A stretch of 64,000 nucleotides of DNA from Marinobacter sp. HL-58 (lineage in GTDB: Bacteria; Pseudomonadota; Gammaproteobacteria; Pseudomonadales; Oleiphilaceae): assembly GCF_001314605.1 (NCBI RefSeq), contig NZ_LIHP01000013.1:1-64000 (forward strand), given 5' to 3'. Below, piece by piece: positions 46,244-55,169 of the stretch; position 1 is the stretch's first letter, and each line of letters begins with the position of its first letter. The notes beneath the pieces are model-generated. The model made no database searches. It saw nothing but the letters and a program-made list of their open reading frames with translations, and was not told the DNA's origin. The translations under genes were made by a program, and so were the position numbers.

Positions 46244-46915
46244 GTGGAGTTTGAATTCGAGTTTGACTGGGAAGCGATGTTCAAGTCGATTCCCCACCTG
46301 CTGGAAGGGCTTCCCTACACACTAATGATCTCCTTCGGCGGCCTCGCCATCGGGTTTGTCCTGGGCATTATCTTTGGACTCCTCAGCATCAACAAAAACC
46401 GCCTTCTGAGCTGGCCGGCCACCGCCTATATCGAGATTTTCCGCGGCACCCCCATACTGGTACAGGTACTGTTTATCTTCTACGGCCTGCCGGACATCAT
46501 CGGCACCTCCGTAAACCCCCTGGTGGCCGGCATCGCGGCAATCGCGCTCAACTCAGGCGCCTATATTTCGGAAGTGGTCCGGGGTGGCGTCCAGTCCATC
46601 GACCGCGGCCAGACCGAGGCAGGCCTGTCCCTTGGCCTCTCCCGCAGGCAGACCTTCTGGAGCATTGTCTGGCCCCAGGCGTTCCGGCGCATGATTCCAC
46701 CGCTGGGTAACCAGGCCATTGTCAGCATCAAGGACACCTCCCTGTTCTCCGTCATCGGGGTGGGTGAACTGGTACGGCAGGGCCAGGTCTACATTGCCAA
46801 CACCTTCACCGCCTTCGAAGTCTACTTTGCCATTGCGGTGCTTTACCTGATGATAACCCTGTCCCTGTCGCTGCTGCTTCGCGTTATTGAGCGGCGCGGG
46901 CTGGTTTCGGTCTGA
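46244..46915 (+). CDS. Polar amino acid ABC transporter, permease (GlnP-like)
   Basis: Inner-membrane subunit, 223 residues with a GTG start (GGAGA before it); an ATG ten codons on is the alternative. Five or so membrane segments. The HAAT-family coupling motif [20 protein letters not shown] and the preceding EVVRGG are present. A ribosome-site-like GAGGAGAGCAAG follows the stop for the ATPase gene. Confidence 0.9.
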   Translation: MEFEFEFDWEAMFKSIPHLLEGLPYTLMISFGGLAIGFVLGIIFGLLSINKNRLLSWPATAYIEIFRGTPILVQVLFIFYGLPDIIGTSVNPLVAGIAAIALNSGAYISEVVRGGVQSIDRGQTEAGLSLGLSRRQTFWSIVWPQAFRRMIPPLGNQAIVSIKDTSLFSVIGVGELVRQGQVYIANTFTAFEVYFAIAVLYLMITLSLSLLLRVIERRGLVSV

Positions 46916-46929
46916 GGAGAGCAAGGCTC

Positions 46930-47706
46930 ATGTCAAAAACCCCAGAAAACCCAATATCGGAAACCCCGATTGTGCGCATGGCCGGGCTGAACAAATACTT
47001 CGGCGACCTCCATGTGCTGAAAGAAGTCGATCTCACGGTGACCCAGGGCGAAGTAGTGGTCATTATCGGCGCCAGCGGCTCGGGGAAATCCACCCTCATT
47101 CGCTGCATCAATGGCCTGGAGCCGTTTCAGGGTGGCACCCTGGAAGTGGACGGCCAACCTATGGCCACCAACGGCACTGACCAGCAGACTCTGTTTACCA
47201 TCCGCAAGGAAGTGGGAATGGTATTCCAGCAGTTCAACCTGTTCCCACACCTGACGGTGAAAAAGAACATCATGCTGGCCCCCATGAAGGTCAAACAAGA
47301 ACCGGAAGTGATCGCCAACGCTACCGCCGAACGGCTGCTTAACCGCGTGGGTATCGGTAATCAGGCGGACAAATACCCCAGCCAGCTGTCCGGTGGCCAG
47401 CAGCAGCGGGTGGCCATCGCCCGTTCCCTGGCCATGGAACCGCGGCTGATGTTGTTCGACGAACCCACCTCCGCCCTGGACCCGGAAATGATCGGCGAAG
47501 TGCTGGACGTCATGCGGGAACTGGCCAAGGAAGGCATGACCATGATGGTGGTCACCCACGAAATGGGCTTCGCCCGGGAAGTGGCCGACCGGGTGATCTA
47601 CATCCACGAAGGCAAGATTGTCGAGGAAGGCAAGCCGGCGGATGTGTTCGACAACCCGCAGAACGAACGCACCCAGGCGTTCCTGAGCCGGGTGTTGGCG
47701 CACTGA
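46930..47706 (+). CDS. Polar amino acid ABC transporter, ATPase (GlnQ-like)
   Basis: 258 residues: Walker [11 protein letters not shown] loop [13 protein letters not shown], signature [16 protein letters not shown], Walker [15 protein letters not shown] and switch His in VVTHEMGFA. This is the standard ATPase of the PAAT group. Ends the operon; a strong terminator follows within ten bases. Confidence 0.94.
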   Translation: MSKTPENPISETPIVRMAGLNKYFGDLHVLKEVDLTVTQGEVVVIIGASGSGKSTLIRCINGLEPFQGGTLEVDGQPMATNGTDQQTLFTIRKEVGMVFQQFNLFPHLTVKKNIMLAPMKVKQEPEVIANATAERLLNRVGIGNQADKYPSQLSGGQQQRVAIARSLAMEPRLMLFDEPTSALDPEMIGEVLDVMRELAKEGMTMMVVTHEMGFAREVADRVIYIHEGKIVEEGKPADVFDNPQNERTQAFLSRVLAH

Positions 47707-47715
47707 GTAAAACGC

Positions 47716-47739
47716 AGCCCCCGAAACCGGGGGCTTTTT
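47716..47739 (+). terminator. Rho-independent terminator after the amino acid ABC operon
   Basis: AGCCCCCG and CGGGGGCT arms around a four-base loop, ending in TTTTT. Separates the transport operon from the restriction genes. Confidence 0.93.
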
Positions 47740-47837
47740 CTTGAATGCCTTCCGCCAAACCGCAACAATGCCCTCCAAACCGATCAACCAACCGGCGGCC
47801 CGCAGTGTCACCGCCGGCACAGGATGCAGTATTCTCC

Positions 47838-49409
47838 ATGGCCAAAGCCCCAAGTAAAAAAACCACCAAAAGCTTCGAACAAACCCTCTGGGATACCGCC
47901 GACAAACTGCGCGGCACGGTGGAATCCTCCGAGTACAAGCACGTAGTACTCAGCCTGATCTTCCTGAAATTTGTCAGCGACAAATTCGAGGAGCGCAAAC
48001 AGGCGCTGATTGATGAAGGCCAGGGCAGCTACGTGGACATGGTGGAGTTCTACGCCATGAAAAACGTGTTCTACCTGCCGCCGGAAGCGCGCTGGAATTT
48101 TATCCAGAAGAACGCCAAGCAGGACGACATCGCCCTGAAGATCGATACGGCGCTGTCCACCATCGAGAAAACCAACAAATCCCTGCGCGGTGCCCTGCCG
48201 GACAACTATTTCTCCCGCCTGGGCATCGACGCCAGCAAACTGGCGGCGCTGATTGATTCCATCGACAACATCGACACGGTGGAAGACCGGGAGCAGGACG
48301 TCGTCGGCCGGGTGTACGAATACTTCCTCGGCAAGTTCGCCGCCACCGAAGGCAAGGGCGGCGGCGAGTTCTACACTCCCAAGTGCATCGTCAACCTGCT
48401 GGCCGAAATGATCGAGCCGTTCCAGGGCAAGATCTACGATCCGTGTTGTGGTTCCGGCGGCATGTTCGTGCAGTCCATCAAGTTCGTGGAAAGCCACCAG
48501 GGCAACCAGAAAGACATCTCCATCTACGGCCAGGAGTACACCGCCACCACCTACAAACTGGCCAAGATGAACCTCGCCATTCGTGGCATTGCCGGCAACC
48601 TGGGGGATGTGCCCGCAGACAGCTTCTTCAAGGACCAGCACCCGGACCTGAAGGCGGACTTCATCATGGCCAACCCGCCCTTCAACATGGACCAGTGGCG
48701 CGCAAGCGACGAACTCACCGACGACCCCCGCTGGGCCGGCTATGAGGTACCGCCCACCGGCAACGCCAACTACGCCTGGATTCTGCACATGATTGCCAAA
48801 CTGTCCGAACACGGCACCGCCGGGTTCGTGATGGCCAACGGCTCCATGTCCACCAACACCAAGGGCGAAGGCGCCATCCGCCAGAAGATCATCGAGAACG
48901 ACCTGGTGGACTGCATGATCGCCCTGCCCGGCCAGTTGTTCTACACCACCCAGATACCCGTGTGCCTGTGGTTCCTCACCAAAAACAAAAAGGCCCAGAC
49001 TATCCCCGGCCACAGCGACAGCAACCACCGCAACCGGGAAGGCGAAACCCTGTTCATCGACGCCCGCAACATGGGCAGCATGATCAGCCGCGTGCACAAG
49101 GAACTCACCCCAGACGATGTTGCCCACGTCGCCCGCACCTACCACGCCTGGCGCGGCGAGGCGAAGGATGGCGACTACGAGGACGTGCCGGGCTTCTGCA
49201 AAGCCGTCACCCTCGACGACATCAAGGCCAATGATTATGTGCTCACCCCCGGCCGCTACGTGGGCGCTGCGGAGATTGAGGATGACGGCGTGCCGTTTGA
49301 GGTGAAGATGGCGGAGCTGAGCCAGATGCTGTATCGGCAGATGGCTGAGGGGGAGAAGTTGGATAAGGTGATCCGGGGGAATTTGGAGGAGTTGGGTTAT
49401 GGGCAGTGA
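47838..49409 (+). CDS. hsdM: Type I restriction-modification system, methyltransferase subunit HsdM
   Basis: N6-adenine methyltransferase subunit. 523 residues from the ATG at 47838; an ATG 31 codons upstream gives a Pro/Arg-rich extension unlike the family and is rejected. N-terminal helical HsdM domain (FEQTLWDTADKLRGTVESSE), the SAM loop DPCCGSGGMFVQ and the catalytic NPPF in FIMANPPFNMDQW. It overlaps hsdS by 11 bases. Intact here, so it should still work if a specificity subunit is made. Confidence 0.96.
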   Translation: MAKAPSKKTTKSFEQTLWDTADKLRGTVESSEYKHVVLSLIFLKFVSDKFEERKQALIDEGQGSYVDMVEFYAMKNVFYLPPEARWNFIQKNAKQDDIALKIDTALSTIEKTNKSLRGALPDNYFSRLGIDASKLAALIDSIDNIDTVEDREQDVVGRVYEYFLGKFAATEGKGGGEFYTPKCIVNLLAEMIEPFQGKIYDPCCGSGGMFVQSIKFVESHQGNQKDISIYGQEYTATTYKLAKMNLAIRGIAGNLGDVPADSFFKDQHPDLKADFIMANPPFNMDQWRASDELTDDPRWAGYEVPPTGNANYAWILHMIAKLSEHGTAGFVMANGSMSTNTKGEGAIRQKIIENDLVDCMIALPGQLFYTTQIPVCLWFLTKNKKAQTIPGHSDSNHRNREGETLFIDARNMGSMISRVHKELTPDDVAHVARTYHAWRGEAKDGDYEDVPGFCKAVTLDDIKANDYVLTPGRYVGAAEIEDDGVPFEVKMAELSQMLYRQMAEGEKLDKVIRGNLEELGYGQ

Positions 49410-50715
49410 GTGGCCAACTTCATCACTGGGGAAAACCTGTTACATCACTGATGGTGCACACGCAAAAGTTGAGCGACAAAAACGAGGTGTCCTCTACCTG
49501 ACCTCGAAGAATTTCGGCCAAGGACAAATTAAGCTCGATAACGCTGATTACATCTCCCAGGAGGATTTTAATCGACTCTTCACTGATACCAAAAAATCCC
49601 AGCGGAGATTGCGCAATGGTGATGTTCTAACCGGAATAATCGGAACATTCGGGAATGCTTACCGCTATAGGCATGATGATTATTTTGGAATCTCCAGCTC
49701 CGTTGCCATCCTGCGACCAAATCCAGATATTCTAGATTCAGATTTTCTCTACTACGTAATCACCAGCGAAACTTTCAAGCGAACGGTCGCAGCCTACAAG
49801 GGGGGATCCGTTCAAGGATATACCAACATTGCGACGTTGAAGACTCTCCCTATACCTCTGCCAGACTTGACTTCGCAAAGACAAATCGCCGCACTCCTTA
49901 GCGGACTGGACGAAAAAATCTCCCTGAACCACCAAATCAACACCACCCTCGAATCCATGGCCCAGGCCCTGTTCAAAAGCTGGTTCGTGGACTTCGACCC
50001 GGTGATCGACAACGCCCTGGCCGCCGGCAACCCCATCCCCGAGGAACTCAAAGCCCGCGCCGACGCCAGAACCGCCCTCGGCGACCAGCGCAAGCCCCTG
50101 CCCGACCACATCCGCCAGCAGTTCCCGGACCGGTTTGTGCTGACGGAGGAAATGGGGTGGGTGCCGGAGGGGTGGGAAGTAAATCCCATCGGCTCTTTAA
50201 TCGAACTCGCCTATGGGAAATCTTTACCAGCAACCAAGCGTAAGGAAGGAAATGTGCCTGTTTATGGTTCCGGCGGTTTATCGGGATACCACAACACCCA
50301 TCTAGTCTAGGGGCCGAGTGTTATTGTCGGGAGAAAAGGCACGGTCGGCTCGCTGTATTGGGTGGAAGAGGATTGCTTCCCCATTGATACCGTATTCTAT
50401 GTTGTTAACAAGTCACATCTTCCACTTCACTGGGTATATCAGGCTTTTCAGCTAGTAGACATTAAATCTATGGGCGCGGATTCTGCTGTTCCCGGAGTCA
50501 ATAGGAATGTCGTTTACGCGAGAAAATTAACCGTTCCACCGAAAGGAGCCGTAGACCAGTTTGCTGTGCATATCGATGTCATCTTCGCCCGGTGTAAATC
50601 ATTACGAGATGAAAGTCGTGCGCTCATGGACTTGCGAGACACCCTCCTCCCCAAACTCCTCTCCGGCGAACTGCGGATTCCAGAGGCGGAGCAGGAAGTC
50701 GCGGAAGCACTCTAA
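49399..50715 (+). pseudogene. hsdS: Type I restriction specificity subunit HsdS, interrupted by an in-frame amber codon
   Basis: Reading through gives 438 residues, a normal HsdS length, but codon 304 (50308-50310) is TAG. Both sides stay in the same frame, and the break lies in the conserved motif GYHNTHLV*GPSVIVGRKGTVG, where homologues usually have Lys or Glu, so one base change from AAG or GAG explains it. The first 303 residues hold the first target-recognition domain, the central conserved helices (QINTTLESMAQALFKSWFVDF) and the start of the second recognition domain; the rest of that domain and the distal helices (LRDTLLPKLLSGELRIPE) follow the stop. It could be dead, suppressed, or act as a half-subunit. 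ATG at 50362 could restart translation but lacks a good ribosome site. Confidence 0.85.
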
Positions 50716-50780
50716 AATAGAGCACATTTCACGCCGGTGAAACCGAACCGAAAAACGCAGCTCGGCCCGCTAATCGTATT

Positions 50781-50829
50781 TTGACAAATCCCAAATTCGG
50801 CATTATTGTGTCTATTAATGAACACAATA
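50781..50829 (+). promoter_or_regulatory. Promoter and overlapping operator of yafNO
   Basis: TTGACA (50781-50786) and TATTGT (50804-50809) are 17 bases apart. A palindrome with perfect eight-base arms TATTGTGT (50804-50811) and ACACAATA (50822-50829) covers the -10 box. Toxin-antitoxin operons repress themselves through sites placed like this. Confidence 0.7.
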
Positions 50830-50884
50830 TTTTGTGCATTTATTTGATTAAAATTGCCTTAATTATTTTGAGAGAGGGTTCGTC

Positions 50885-51187
50885 ATGGAAACTCGCGCCA
50901 TCCTGGCGGAGAAATCCGTAAGCATCTCTGCGTTACGCAACAATCCTGCGCAGTATTTTGGCGATCAACCGGTTGCCGTTCTGAACCACAACAAGCCTGC
51001 GGGCTACATGATTGGCGCTGAACTCTTCGAAGAAATGATGAAGCTGATTGGCGACAAGGAAGCAGCCCGTGCGTTTCGTGGCCGTTTCCGGCCATCCGGG
51101 GCCGAGCTGGCTGAGTACTGCAAGCGCGGCGCCAAAGCCCTGGAAGAGGCCAAGCCTGAGGATCTGGAGGAATTCACCCGGTGGTAG
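50885..51187 (+). CDS. yafN: Antitoxin YafN (Phd/YefM family)
   Basis: 100 residues. It follows E. coli YafN along its length: ILAEKSVSISALRNNPAQYF at the N-terminus, QPVAVLNHNKPAGYMI, and FRPSGAELAEY. The Phd/YefM N-terminal half binds DNA and represses the operon; the C-terminal half masks the toxin. Followed with a 7-base overlap by yafO. Confidence 0.92.
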   Translation: METRAILAEKSVSISALRNNPAQYFGDQPVAVLNHNKPAGYMIGAELFEEMMKLIGDKEAARAFRGRFRPSGAELAEYCKRGAKALEEAKPEDLEEFTRW

Positions 51188-51579
51188 CGGTATTCACGTC
51201 CAAAATCATCGAGGATTCGATGCCGGAAGGACAACTAAAGGATCTGGTGGAAGACTTCAGGGAATACAAGTCGACAGGACGCCGCCCCGAAAATTTTGGA
51301 CGTGATGTAGCCTACGACAGTGATGTAACGCTCAAGATCGTTCGGGAAGAGGAAGTTCAGCACATTCACCTGAAGGACGCTGAATCGAATTGGCCTGTCA
51401 GGGCAATGCAATTCCAGATGACCAGCGACTGCCACTTGCTCTATTGTCCGGGAGCAATGAACGACGATCACTATCTGCTGATCGCTATCCTGGAGCCCGA
51501 CGCTCATCGACTCGCTCGGGATAACAACGTCATGCATCGCGTTGGAGAGATGGCTGAGAGATTCCGGAACGTGTATTAA
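51181..51579 (+). CDS. yafO: Toxin YafO (mRNA interferase)
   Basis: 132 residues, GTG start overlapping yafN. It matches E. coli YafO: VFTSKII at the start, RPENFGRDVAYD, IHLKDAESNWP, DCHLLYCPGAMND and LLIAILEPDAHRLARDNNVMHRVG (cited in part). YafO cuts mRNA on the ribosome. The last matching motif includes conserved His/Arg, so the toxin looks intact. May help keep this accessory DNA in the population. Confidence 0.92.
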   Translation: MVAVFTSKIIEDSMPEGQLKDLVEDFREYKSTGRRPENFGRDVAYDSDVTLKIVREEEVQHIHLKDAESNWPVRAMQFQMTSDCHLLYCPGAMNDDHYLLIAILEPDAHRLARDNNVMHRVGEMAERFRNVY

Positions 51580-51601
51580 CTGCCCGTTGCGAGCTGGATA
51601 G

Positions 51602-52447
51602 TTAGTGAGCGGCAAAGTCGAGGATTCTGCCTTCGTCAGTGTGGAGAGTTACCTCAATACCGTCGCCCGCCAGGTTAGTAACGGTCTCCTCGAAAGCCTC
51701 CCGTCGAATATCACGAGCTTGGCCGGGTTCCGGGCCTTTCACCGGGAATAACACCGGGCCTTTAAGCAGGTGCCGCTTACGCAACTGGTCGACTTTCAGC
51801 TTCCACCGGTCGCCGTGTTCAATGATTGCAGTAGAATCGGTCTGTCCCAAGAACAACGGCTTGATAACCTTGATGGCGTCACCATCCTTTTGTTCAACAA
51901 ATGGGAAGGTAACACCATAAAGCTGATCTTCGATTCGGCGTTTTGTAAAACGCCGAGCCAGATCTCGCTGTTCGAGGAGTTTCTTTACACCCTTCTCAAG
52001 AATGGTTTCCTGATACTCCCTGGTGACGAAGTTCCTGCCAACGTAAAATTTATAGAGTTCAGCTAAGGCATGCTCCGGATTCTCCGCCAGAACTACCCGC
52101 TGCTCGCTGAACCGCACAATGGTCTCACGGGGTCGGATCAGCTCCTGAAACAGGCCTTTATGGAATCCATATTCCCGGTCGTTGTCACCAAACTCGCTGA
52201 TCTGCTCCTTCAGCATCGCCTGCACTCTGTGCAGCTCAACCTCCAGATTCGCCATGGTTTTCAGATATAGCCCTCTGTCCAGCTCCTCAAAAAACTGGGT
52301 GATACGGGCATGTTTTTTCCGAAGAAGTTTAAAGCCCAGGTAGCGAGTTTTCGGCGCCCACAGTAAAATACCGACGTTGGCGAACTCGCCCGTCTCGATA
52401 TAAGGCATAAACCGCACGATGGCGTATTGGCAAGCTAGCCTGGTCAT
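51602..52447 (-). CDS. DUF3037 family protein
   Basis: 281 residues from the ATG at 52447, which overlaps the stop of the HipA-like gene (ATGA). N-terminal CQYAIVRFMPYIETGEFANVGILLW is the DUF3037 hallmark. The rest is mixed helix and strand with no catalytic motif I recognise. DUF3037 is commonly found as the second gene of a two-gene unit with a HipA-type kinase, as here; its function is unknown. Confidence 0.83.
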   Translation of the reverse strand: MTRLACQYAIVRFMPYIETGEFANVGILLWAPKTRYLGFKLLRKKHARITQFFEELDRGLYLKTMANLEVELHRVQAMLKEQISEFGDNDREYGFHKGLFQELIRPRETIVRFSEQRVVLAENPEHALAELYKFYVGRNFVTREYQETILEKGVKKLLEQRDLARRFTKRRIEDQLYGVTFPFVEQKDGDAIKVIKPLFLGQTDSTAIIEHGDRWKLKVDQLRKRHLLKGPVLFPVKGPEPGQARDIRREAFEETVTNLAGDGIEVTLHTDEGRILDFAAH

Positions 52448-53196
52448 TTCCAGTTCCAAAAGTTTTCACTACGAAAACGCTGTAAGTGTTTCAGGAATGA
52501 ATCCGGATCAAAATCCAGCTTCATCGTCATTTCCGGATCTCTGTAAAACCACTCTTCGGGGATGGCCTGGACGATATTATCCCACTCCGTCAAGGCCTGT
52601 TCCATCCTTTCAGTATAGTGCTGCCGCTCGATCAAGTCATCGAATACGACCGGCGCACTGTCCTTGAAGGCATGGTACCGAAGGAAATCGTCAGCATCGA
52701 ATTCTGGGTCAAATGACTGATTGTGATCAATAACCACGAGGCGCTGCGCATCCGGCTCCCAAAAGAGATTCGGATTACCACTGTTCTCAGTCAGCATGCG
52801 ATCCACATTCAAAATCCACCAATCAAATACAAGGACTGCTGTTCGCAGCTCAACGGGTACTTCACTCACCTGCGAAAACGCCAGTTCCGTCACTATCTGC
52901 TCTTGCGACCCAAACGCAGGGCCTGAGCCGAGATCGGCAGCATCATTTGCCGTCATTAACTCGGCTAACTCATCGGAGACAGACACAATTCTGAAGGGCG
53001 CCAGCGGAATGCCAAAGATCAGTGCAAGATTGCCCGCGATCCATTCCTTGATCTGGCTGTCCCGGCCCGCGCCAAAGCCTTTGACGAAATAGACATTGCC
53101 ATCATCCCCTCTGCAGATAAAAGGCCGCGTCATTCCATGCTCTGAGCGACGCATAACCTCGACTATCTCGACTTCAGGCAGCTGGACGCTCGACAC
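52444..53196 (-). CDS. HipA-like kinase family protein
   Basis: 250 residues with a GTG start (ATG at 53154 is an alternative). Short HipA-type kinase fold: FICRGDDGNVYFVKGFG holds the ATP-binding Lys, the catalytic loop reads WWILNVDRMLTENSGNPNLF and the metal-binding motif VVIDHNQSF. It lacks the N-terminal lobe of toxin HipA (about 440 residues) and no HipB-like antitoxin gene lies nearby; DUF3037 follows instead. Probably phosphorylates an unknown protein. Confidence 0.78.
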   Translation of the reverse strand: MSSVQLPEVEIVEVMRRSEHGMTRPFICRGDDGNVYFVKGFGAGRDSQIKEWIAGNLALIFGIPLAPFRIVSVSDELAELMTANDAADLGSGPAFGSQEQIVTELAFSQVSEVPVELRTAVLVFDWWILNVDRMLTENSGNPNLFWEPDAQRLVVIDHNQSFDPEFDADDFLRYHAFKDSAPVVFDDLIERQHYTERMEQALTEWDNIVQAIPEEWFYRDPEMTMKLDFDPDSFLKHLQRFRSENFWNWK

Positions 53197-53447
53197 AGGT
53201 GTGAAATTCCCTTTTTACTTGGTGGTGACCACAATACATGGAATCAAAGGACTCATTGATACAATTCAACCGTATCCCATATTCTCTTCTTGAGAAAGTG
53301 CGAATAGCTCTGTGAGTGCATTTCATCACTCATTGTAAAGCGGTGGCCCGTGACTCATAACCACATGAAAAATGATAACTATCTTATTTCATCGCAAATC
53401 GAAGCTGGTCGCCAAACGGTGTCAACAGAGCTGGAAACCAGAAATCC

Positions 53448-53999
53448 ATGATCCGCCTCCACTGCACTCAAAAGCTCTTGGCAAAACTGCCCCTGGATCC
53501 TTCCGATCGACTTAAGAGAAAAGCAATACTCCCGTATGCCGCCAACGATGAGGCCGAGAGCCTTCTTAGTGGCTGGCACGCCAACCTGGTCACCATTCAG
53601 CGCCGCAACTGTGTGTTGTTTGTTCATGACACCACTCGTTTCCCGGTGCTGGCGACTTGCCTGACAAAACCGGATTTCGCGCAGCTGGACTGGTGGTTCC
53701 AGGATGCTCTGATGAACATCCTGCTCAAGTCCGGTGCCGATAGCGCGCACATGGATGCCGCGGCAAACGCGCTCTCGCACCTGGTTTGCGACTCGCAATG
53801 CGACCGATCAGTGCAGGCCACCATGAATCAGATGAAGCAGGATCTGGAGCATCAGATCTGGTATGACAATCTCTCGATCAACGATCTGGCTCCGCACAGC
53901 ACCGGTGCCTGGTTGGCGGAGCGGCCCTGCACGGTAAAGGGCGTGAAAGGCTGTGTCTGGCCAAAGCGGGCGATGCTGGGATTGTTGGAACAATGCTAA
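53448..53999 (+). CDS. DUF6933 domain protein
   Basis: 183 residues. N-terminal MIRLHCTQKLLAKL, WHANLVTIQRRNCVLFVHDTTRFPV (cited in part) and a C-terminal SINDLAPHSTGAWLAERPC match the DUF6933 pattern. No signal peptide or known catalytic motif. It faces away from the HipA-like gene with 251 bases of AT-rich sequence between, where I see nothing beyond likely promoters. Frequently found singly in accessory regions. Function unknown. Confidence 0.7.
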   Translation: MIRLHCTQKLLAKLPLDPSDRLKRKAILPYAANDEAESLLSGWHANLVTIQRRNCVLFVHDTTRFPVLATCLTKPDFAQLDWWFQDALMNILLKSGADSAHMDAAANALSHLVCDSQCDRSVQATMNQMKQDLEHQIWYDNLSINDLAPHSTGAWLAERPCTVKGVKGCVWPKRAMLGLLEQC

Positions 54000-54120
54000 A
54001 CCACAGATTCTCCTTCCTGACATTCTCAATGCGAGGTATCAACCGGATTATGGCGCAAATCAGCGAGGCCATACGCCCGAGGCTCTGCCGATTTAACTCA
54101 AGCAGGGCTCGTCGTCGGGC

Positions 54121-54435
54121 TCAAAATGGCATGAAATAAACAAGCGAGTAATAACTGACAGCAGCAATCAATGCTGAGATCAGCAGCCCCATTGACGTCA
54201 GCAAGGCAACAGTGGCCACGATGGCTAAAGAAATCGTCGCTGCGAGAGGCTCCTGGGCCAATTCGCTGTAGAAAATATAGACAACAAAATTGATGAAGAC
54301 CGCTGACGGAACCGCCTGCTCCACATAAACCTTCCAGGATGGGGCAAGCTCAAACCGTAGTAACACCGGTAAAACCCTGACTATTAAACTGGTTGCAAAC
54401 AGCGCGAGAATAGCCAGGGTTGCAGCGTTATTCAT
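54121..54435 (-). CDS. azlD: AzlD-family membrane protein
   Basis: 104 residues, four hydrophobic segments; the small partner of AzlC in branched-chain amino acid export. Start ATG overlaps the azlC stop (ATGA). Typical AzlD features include the first helix LFATSLIVRVLPVLLR and the AVPSAVF turn before the second helix. Last gene of the minus-strand cassette that begins with araC or the GGTV peptide gene. Confidence 0.85.
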   Translation of the reverse strand: MNNAATLAILALFATSLIVRVLPVLLRFELAPSWKVYVEQAVPSAVFINFVVYIFYSELAQEPLAATISLAIVATVALLTSMGLLISALIAAVSYYSLVYFMPF

Positions 54436-55154
54436 AGCCTGGCCCTGGCGAGCAGGATTGACGTCACGATGATGCCAGGCACCCAAAAGTAGACCGGTCC
54501 CAGCGAATATATCAGCACCAAAGCAACAGCCAGACAGAGGACTACTGCTCCCACCCGGGATGCGGAAAACCGGTCATCGACAAATATCCGCAACCTGAGC
54601 TGGCTTACCGAAAGAAATACCAGCACTGCGCTGGCCGAAAACCCCAGATTGACATTATCCCCAAGCCAGGGAAGATGAAGGGATTGCCCCAACGCCGCCC
54701 CTAGCAACGCTGACAGAACCCATGTGATAAAAATGATGCTCCGGATCAAGAAAACAGTCTGAGGGCCGTCCTTTGGACTTTCGGTTGCATAGGCTTCATC
54801 CCCTAACATGTGAGCCGTAAGGTATCGGCTCACTTTTCTATGCGGTAGTCTGCCAGAGGAGACGTAAGCAATCGGAAAATAACGGCTGTTTATAGAAGCA
54901 GTGACGAAGAGCATGGTTAAAAACCCCGAGCCGGACTGGGAGAGCGGCAACACCGCAAACTGCCCGCTTCCTGAGAAGCCAAGTACGCTTACAAGTAGCA
55001 CGTCCAGAATGCTCCAGTCAGCTTGGTTCGCTATAAAACCAAACAGCATGCTGACTGGAGCCACTGCTAACGCTGGCGGCACGACTCGGGATAGAACACG
55101 GGGCTCCCCCAGTGTTCCTTTTGCCCCCTCACAGCTAACGCTCACGCATTCCAC
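54432..55154 (-). CDS. azlC: AzlC-family branched-chain amino acid exporter
   Basis: 240 residues, GTG start, about seven hydrophobic segments. The AzlC signature region is FSGSGQFAVLPL ... TASINSRYFPIAYVSSGRLPH (cited in part), followed by HMLGDEAYATESPKDG. AzlCD pairs expel leucine, isoleucine, valine and analogues. Located 15 bases after the dioxygenase gene, so the exported product may be a hydroxylated amino acid or a peptide-derived molecule (inference). Confidence 0.87.
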   Translation of the reverse strand: MECVSVSCEGAKGTLGEPRVLSRVVPPALAVAPVSMLFGFIANQADWSILDVLLVSVLGFSGSGQFAVLPLSQSGSGFLTMLFVTASINSRYFPIAYVSSGRLPHRKVSRYLTAHMLGDEAYATESPKDGPQTVFLIRSIIFITWVLSALLGAALGQSLHLPWLGDNVNLGFSASAVLVFLSVSQLRLRIFVDDRFSASRVGAVVLCLAVALVLIYSLGPVYFWVPGIIVTSILLARARL

Positions 55155-55169
55155 CCGGCCTACAATCGC

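Noticed and set aside
47745-47837. 31-codon N-terminal extension of HsdM
   Set aside because: Pro/Arg-rich and overlapping the upstream terminator area; family homologues begin near the ATG at 47838.
50362-50715. Separate 117-residue gene after the hsdS stop
   Set aside because: It is in frame with hsdS and matches the C-terminal half of HsdS, so it is treated as part of the broken gene.
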